Shown here piece by piece: positions 20,782 through 22,902 of a DNA stretch of 22,902 nucleotides. The notes under the pieces are model-generated. The model worked only from the letters and a program-made list of their open reading frames with translations, did no database searches and was not told where the DNA came from. The number at the start of each line of letters is the position of its first letter. Position 1 is the first letter of the stretch. The DNA lies in contig JBKHDD010000065.1 in assembly GCA_046541515.1 (NCBI GenBank), forward strand, positions 1 to 22,902, given 5' to 3'. The DNA is from CAYFVR01 sp046541515. Lineage in GTDB: Bacteria; Desulfobacterota; Desulfobacteria; Desulfobacterales; Desulfococcaceae. Both the position numbers and the translations under genes were made by a program.

Positions 20782-22902
20782 CTATCCGACCTCCGCCGAT
20801 ATGATTTCGAAAAACTCCCTTCGGAGATTCTGGGGAAGCCGGCGGAATTGGGCCAAGAGCCCTTCCACCTTCAAATCCTCGAACCGCTTTTGGATGGCGG
20901 TTTTCATTTCGTCTATGTTTTTCCGGTCGGCTTCGGTGAGGTAAATGGGCGCCGCTTCCAGCCGGGATTGGAGGCGTTGGCATTTCTCGGCGTTCATCCC
21001 CGCGATCTCTTTGGGGGAGGTTAGGACGCCGTCCAGCCAGTCTTTGGAAAGGTCTTCACGTTTTTTAATGACATGGTGGAACATGTTTTCATAAATTTGG
21101 GGCCAGTCTTGCTCGTCTTCTTCCTCCCATGCCCGGGCGGTTTCCATCCGTTCGTCAAAAATGGCCCGTATTTCAGAATCGGGTTTGGAAAGGTCGTCCA
21201 AGGCGGCGAAATCCCGTTCCACCGCTTCGAGGCGTTTTTGCATGGTTTCCAACTCTTCAATTTCGAAGGAGGAACCAGTAAAAATTTCCATCAGAGTCCG
21301 AACTTCCTCGCGGGCTTCTTGAATGTCCTGAATGGATTGAAATTTTCGCCCAAAGAACGCGTCCATCCGATCCTGATGAAGCGCTCTTTGTCTTCCACAA
21401 TCTGCTCTAAAGTTTTGAATTTTTTCTATGGTACGGTCGATTTCGGGAACGTCGATGATTCTTCGGGCCGTCTCCAAATTGTTTTCGTGTCTTTTACAAC
21501 CATCAATCCAATCCCTAAGATCGGATTTTTTTGTTCTTTCCGATATAACTTTGCCAACAAGAAAGTTCTCCGCCTCTTGGACGGAATAGAAGACCTTCTG
21601 TCGCTCTTCCATGTTGGCAATAACTTTCAATGCCTTTTCCTCGGCTTGCCGGGCCAAGTCGTTCATGCCAAGCTGCTTTAAATTGCCGCCGACCCGTTTG
21701 ATCAGCAAATCCCGAAAGTCAGGAACTTTTGGATAGGAAATGCAGCTTTGGTTTTTGAGCCATTCATCGAATTTCCGGGCAATGGCGACCTCGGCACTTT
21801 TTAACAATCGGTCCACGTCATCAATCTGATCTTCCGTCCATGCGCCAACCTCGGACTCCATCTGTTTCAGCTTTTTGGACGCATCTCTCCCAATAAAGCT
21901 TATGGTTTCAATATTTTCCTTTTCAGTTGCGAAATGAAGAGATTTTAATTTGCTATCAACAAATGTATCAAAATCCTTAAGAATCCTTTGGGAGGCTTGG
22001 GCTTTCTCGCGCAAGTTTTTCGCCTTTTCCATGAGAACGTCGGATGACAAAGGCGTTCGCCGGGCCAAATCTGCGGCTTCATCCAAAAAGGCGGCTCGAC
22101 GGTTGTGTTCCGTCGCGGCTTCCCACCGTTCCAATAATTGTTCCCATTCGTTGGTGTCAACCTGCTCTACGTCGGTTTTTTCGAGAATTTTCAGGTCGAA
22201 GAGGTTTCGAGGAAGGGCGGCCTTTAACCAGTTCGACCAGGAAATATTTTCTCCATTTTGCGTAATGGCCATGGAGCCGATCCTGGGTGCGAAAAAAACG
22301 CCCAAGAACAAGCCCGCCGAAGCCGTGTTCATCCCAAAAGGGGGCGCGATGAGTCTTTTCGCAATTGCCCCGAGATTCAGCGATTCTTTTTGTTTTAACT
22401 CTTTCTCGAATTCTGCCGTGAGCTGCTCCAATACTTCGTTTTTGGGGTACCAGGCAATCCTTCCGCTATCGTGGTCGATGGCTTCCCATTCCTGTATTAA
22501 GACGGCCTTAGTGCGGTTTTGGAGCTGTGGCGGTCGAGTTGTGAGCCATTCGTGATCCAAGCCACCCTTGAAAAGTTCAACCGTTATCTGCCGGCAATCC
22601 TTGACTGCCCCTCCTCTGAGCGTGTGGAAGCCGTCAAACGGAAAACCGACGATTTTTGGATAGGTTTCCTCGAACAAGCCGAGGCAAACATTTTCAATAG
22701 TTCCCGACTTCCCGCTGAAACTCTGAGGCAGGACGAAGTTTTTCTCTTTCAGGGAAGCCAGAAATTCGGCTTGGAGTTCGGATTGAAGACGGTATTGCTG
22801 GTCTTCGATAAAATTTTGATACGTACCCTTTTCTTCCTTGGTCAACCCATCCTTGAGCACCCACTGCTCCGCAAGAATTCCCCGCATTCGGTTTTCTTTG
22901 TC
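20782..22902 (-). CDS. Large coiled-coil-rich protein of unknown function, C-terminal part
   Basis: The frame is open to the window edge, giving the last 706 residues of a larger protein. I do not recognise the family with confidence. The first third is folded in character, with a VGFPFDGFHTLRGG segment and a LIAPPFGMNTASAGLFLGVFFAPR stretch. The latter recalls the PPYG/GLR region downstream of the ATPase domains in large defence proteins such as BrxC, PglY or DUF6079 (weak similarity, by eye). Residues about 250-700 are highly charged and helical (EKAKNLREKAQASQRILKDF, EREL-type repeats), likely coiled coil. No P-loop is visible; if present it lies beyond the window. The DNA of 21400-22600 is more AT-rich than the rest, and the gene borders a toxin-antitoxin graveyard, so acquisition by transfer is likely. 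Confidence 0.7.
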   Translation of the reverse strand, partial: DKENRMRGILAEQWVLKDGLTKEEKGTYQNFIEDQQYRLQSELQAEFLASLKEKNFVLPQSFSGKSGTIENVCLGLFEETYPKIVGFPFDGFHTLRGGAVKDCRQITVELFKGGLDHEWLTTRPPQLQNRTKAVLIQEWEAIDHDSGRIAWYPKNEVLEQLTAEFEKELKQKESLNLGAIAKRLIAPPFGMNTASAGLFLGVFFAPRIGSMAITQNGENISWSNWLKAALPRNLFDLKILEKTDVEQVDTNEWEQLLERWEAATEHNRRAAFLDEAADLARRTPLSSDVLMEKAKNLREKAQASQRILKDFDTFVDSKLKSLHFATEKENIETISFIGRDASKKLKQMESEVGAWTEDQIDDVDRLLKSAEVAIARKFDEWLKNQSCISYPKVPDFRDLLIKRVGGNLKQLGMNDLARQAEEKALKVIANMEERQKVFYSVQEAENFLVGKVISERTKKSDLRDWIDGCKRHENNLETARRIIDVPEIDRTIEKIQNFRADCGRQRALHQDRMDAFFGRKFQSIQDIQEAREEVRTLMEIFTGSSFEIEELETMQKRLEAVERDFAALDDLSKPDSEIRAIFDERMETARAWEEEDEQDWPQIYENMFHHVIKKREDLSKDWLDGVLTSPKEIAGMNAEKCQRLQSRLEAAPIYLTEADRKNIDEMKTAIQKRFEDLKVEGLLAQFRRLPQNLRREFFEIISAEVG

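Overview
The window looks like part of a GC-rich chromosome of an anaerobic, sulfate-reducer-like deltaproteobacterium (Desulfobacterota). The evidence is iron-sulfur-rich, NAD(P)H-linked redox genes around a molybdopterin enzyme, a TauE-type sulfur-anion permease, two NtrC-family sigma54 activators with GG-N10-GC promoters, and paired secreted DUF4168 proteins. The lineage is inferred from gene content; no phylogenetic marker is present.

Region 1 (1-6567, minus strand) is one long redox operon. In order of transcription it holds a four-cluster DmsB/PsrB-type ferredoxin, a GltD/NfnB-like NAD(P)H-FAD-FeS protein, a 70-residue protein, a CBS-pair protein, a NuoG/HoxU-like FeS protein, an FmdE-MoeA-like fusion, and the start of a molybdopterin oxidoreductase that leaves the window. 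No Tat signal is visible, so a soluble cytoplasmic electron-transfer complex is likely. Two intergenic gaps carry short heptad-type repeats in inverted orientation.

Region 2 (6568-11220) has a 687-base divergent intergenic region with back-to-back sigma54-like promoters, then a plus-strand operon of TauE-family permease, small membrane protein, soluble histidine kinase and sigma54 response regulator. The regulator carries GAFTHA in place of GAFTGA.

Region 3 (11330-17456) is about the cell envelope. It contains an MltD-like lytic transglycosylase, a membrane histidine kinase with its sigma54 regulator (minus strand), and, divergent from them, a sigma54-type promoter driving a secreted DUF4168 protein, followed by a DUF4168-like lipoprotein. 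This layout mimics zraP/zraSR of enterobacteria. An ecotin-type protease inhibitor that has lost both disulfide cysteines follows.

Region 4 (17460-22902) is an accessory region of decay. It has a DUF4351 fragment, six copies of a 21-base hairpin with compensatory changes, two brnA-type antitoxin copies (one with a start-proximal frameshift, one running into a hairpin), a brnT relic, an Unstab_antitox relic, an intact VapBC-type pair, a VapB-type antitoxin followed by a chimeric frameshifted UPF0175 gene, and the C-terminal 706 residues of a large, coiled-coil-rich protein of unknown function with more AT-rich DNA.
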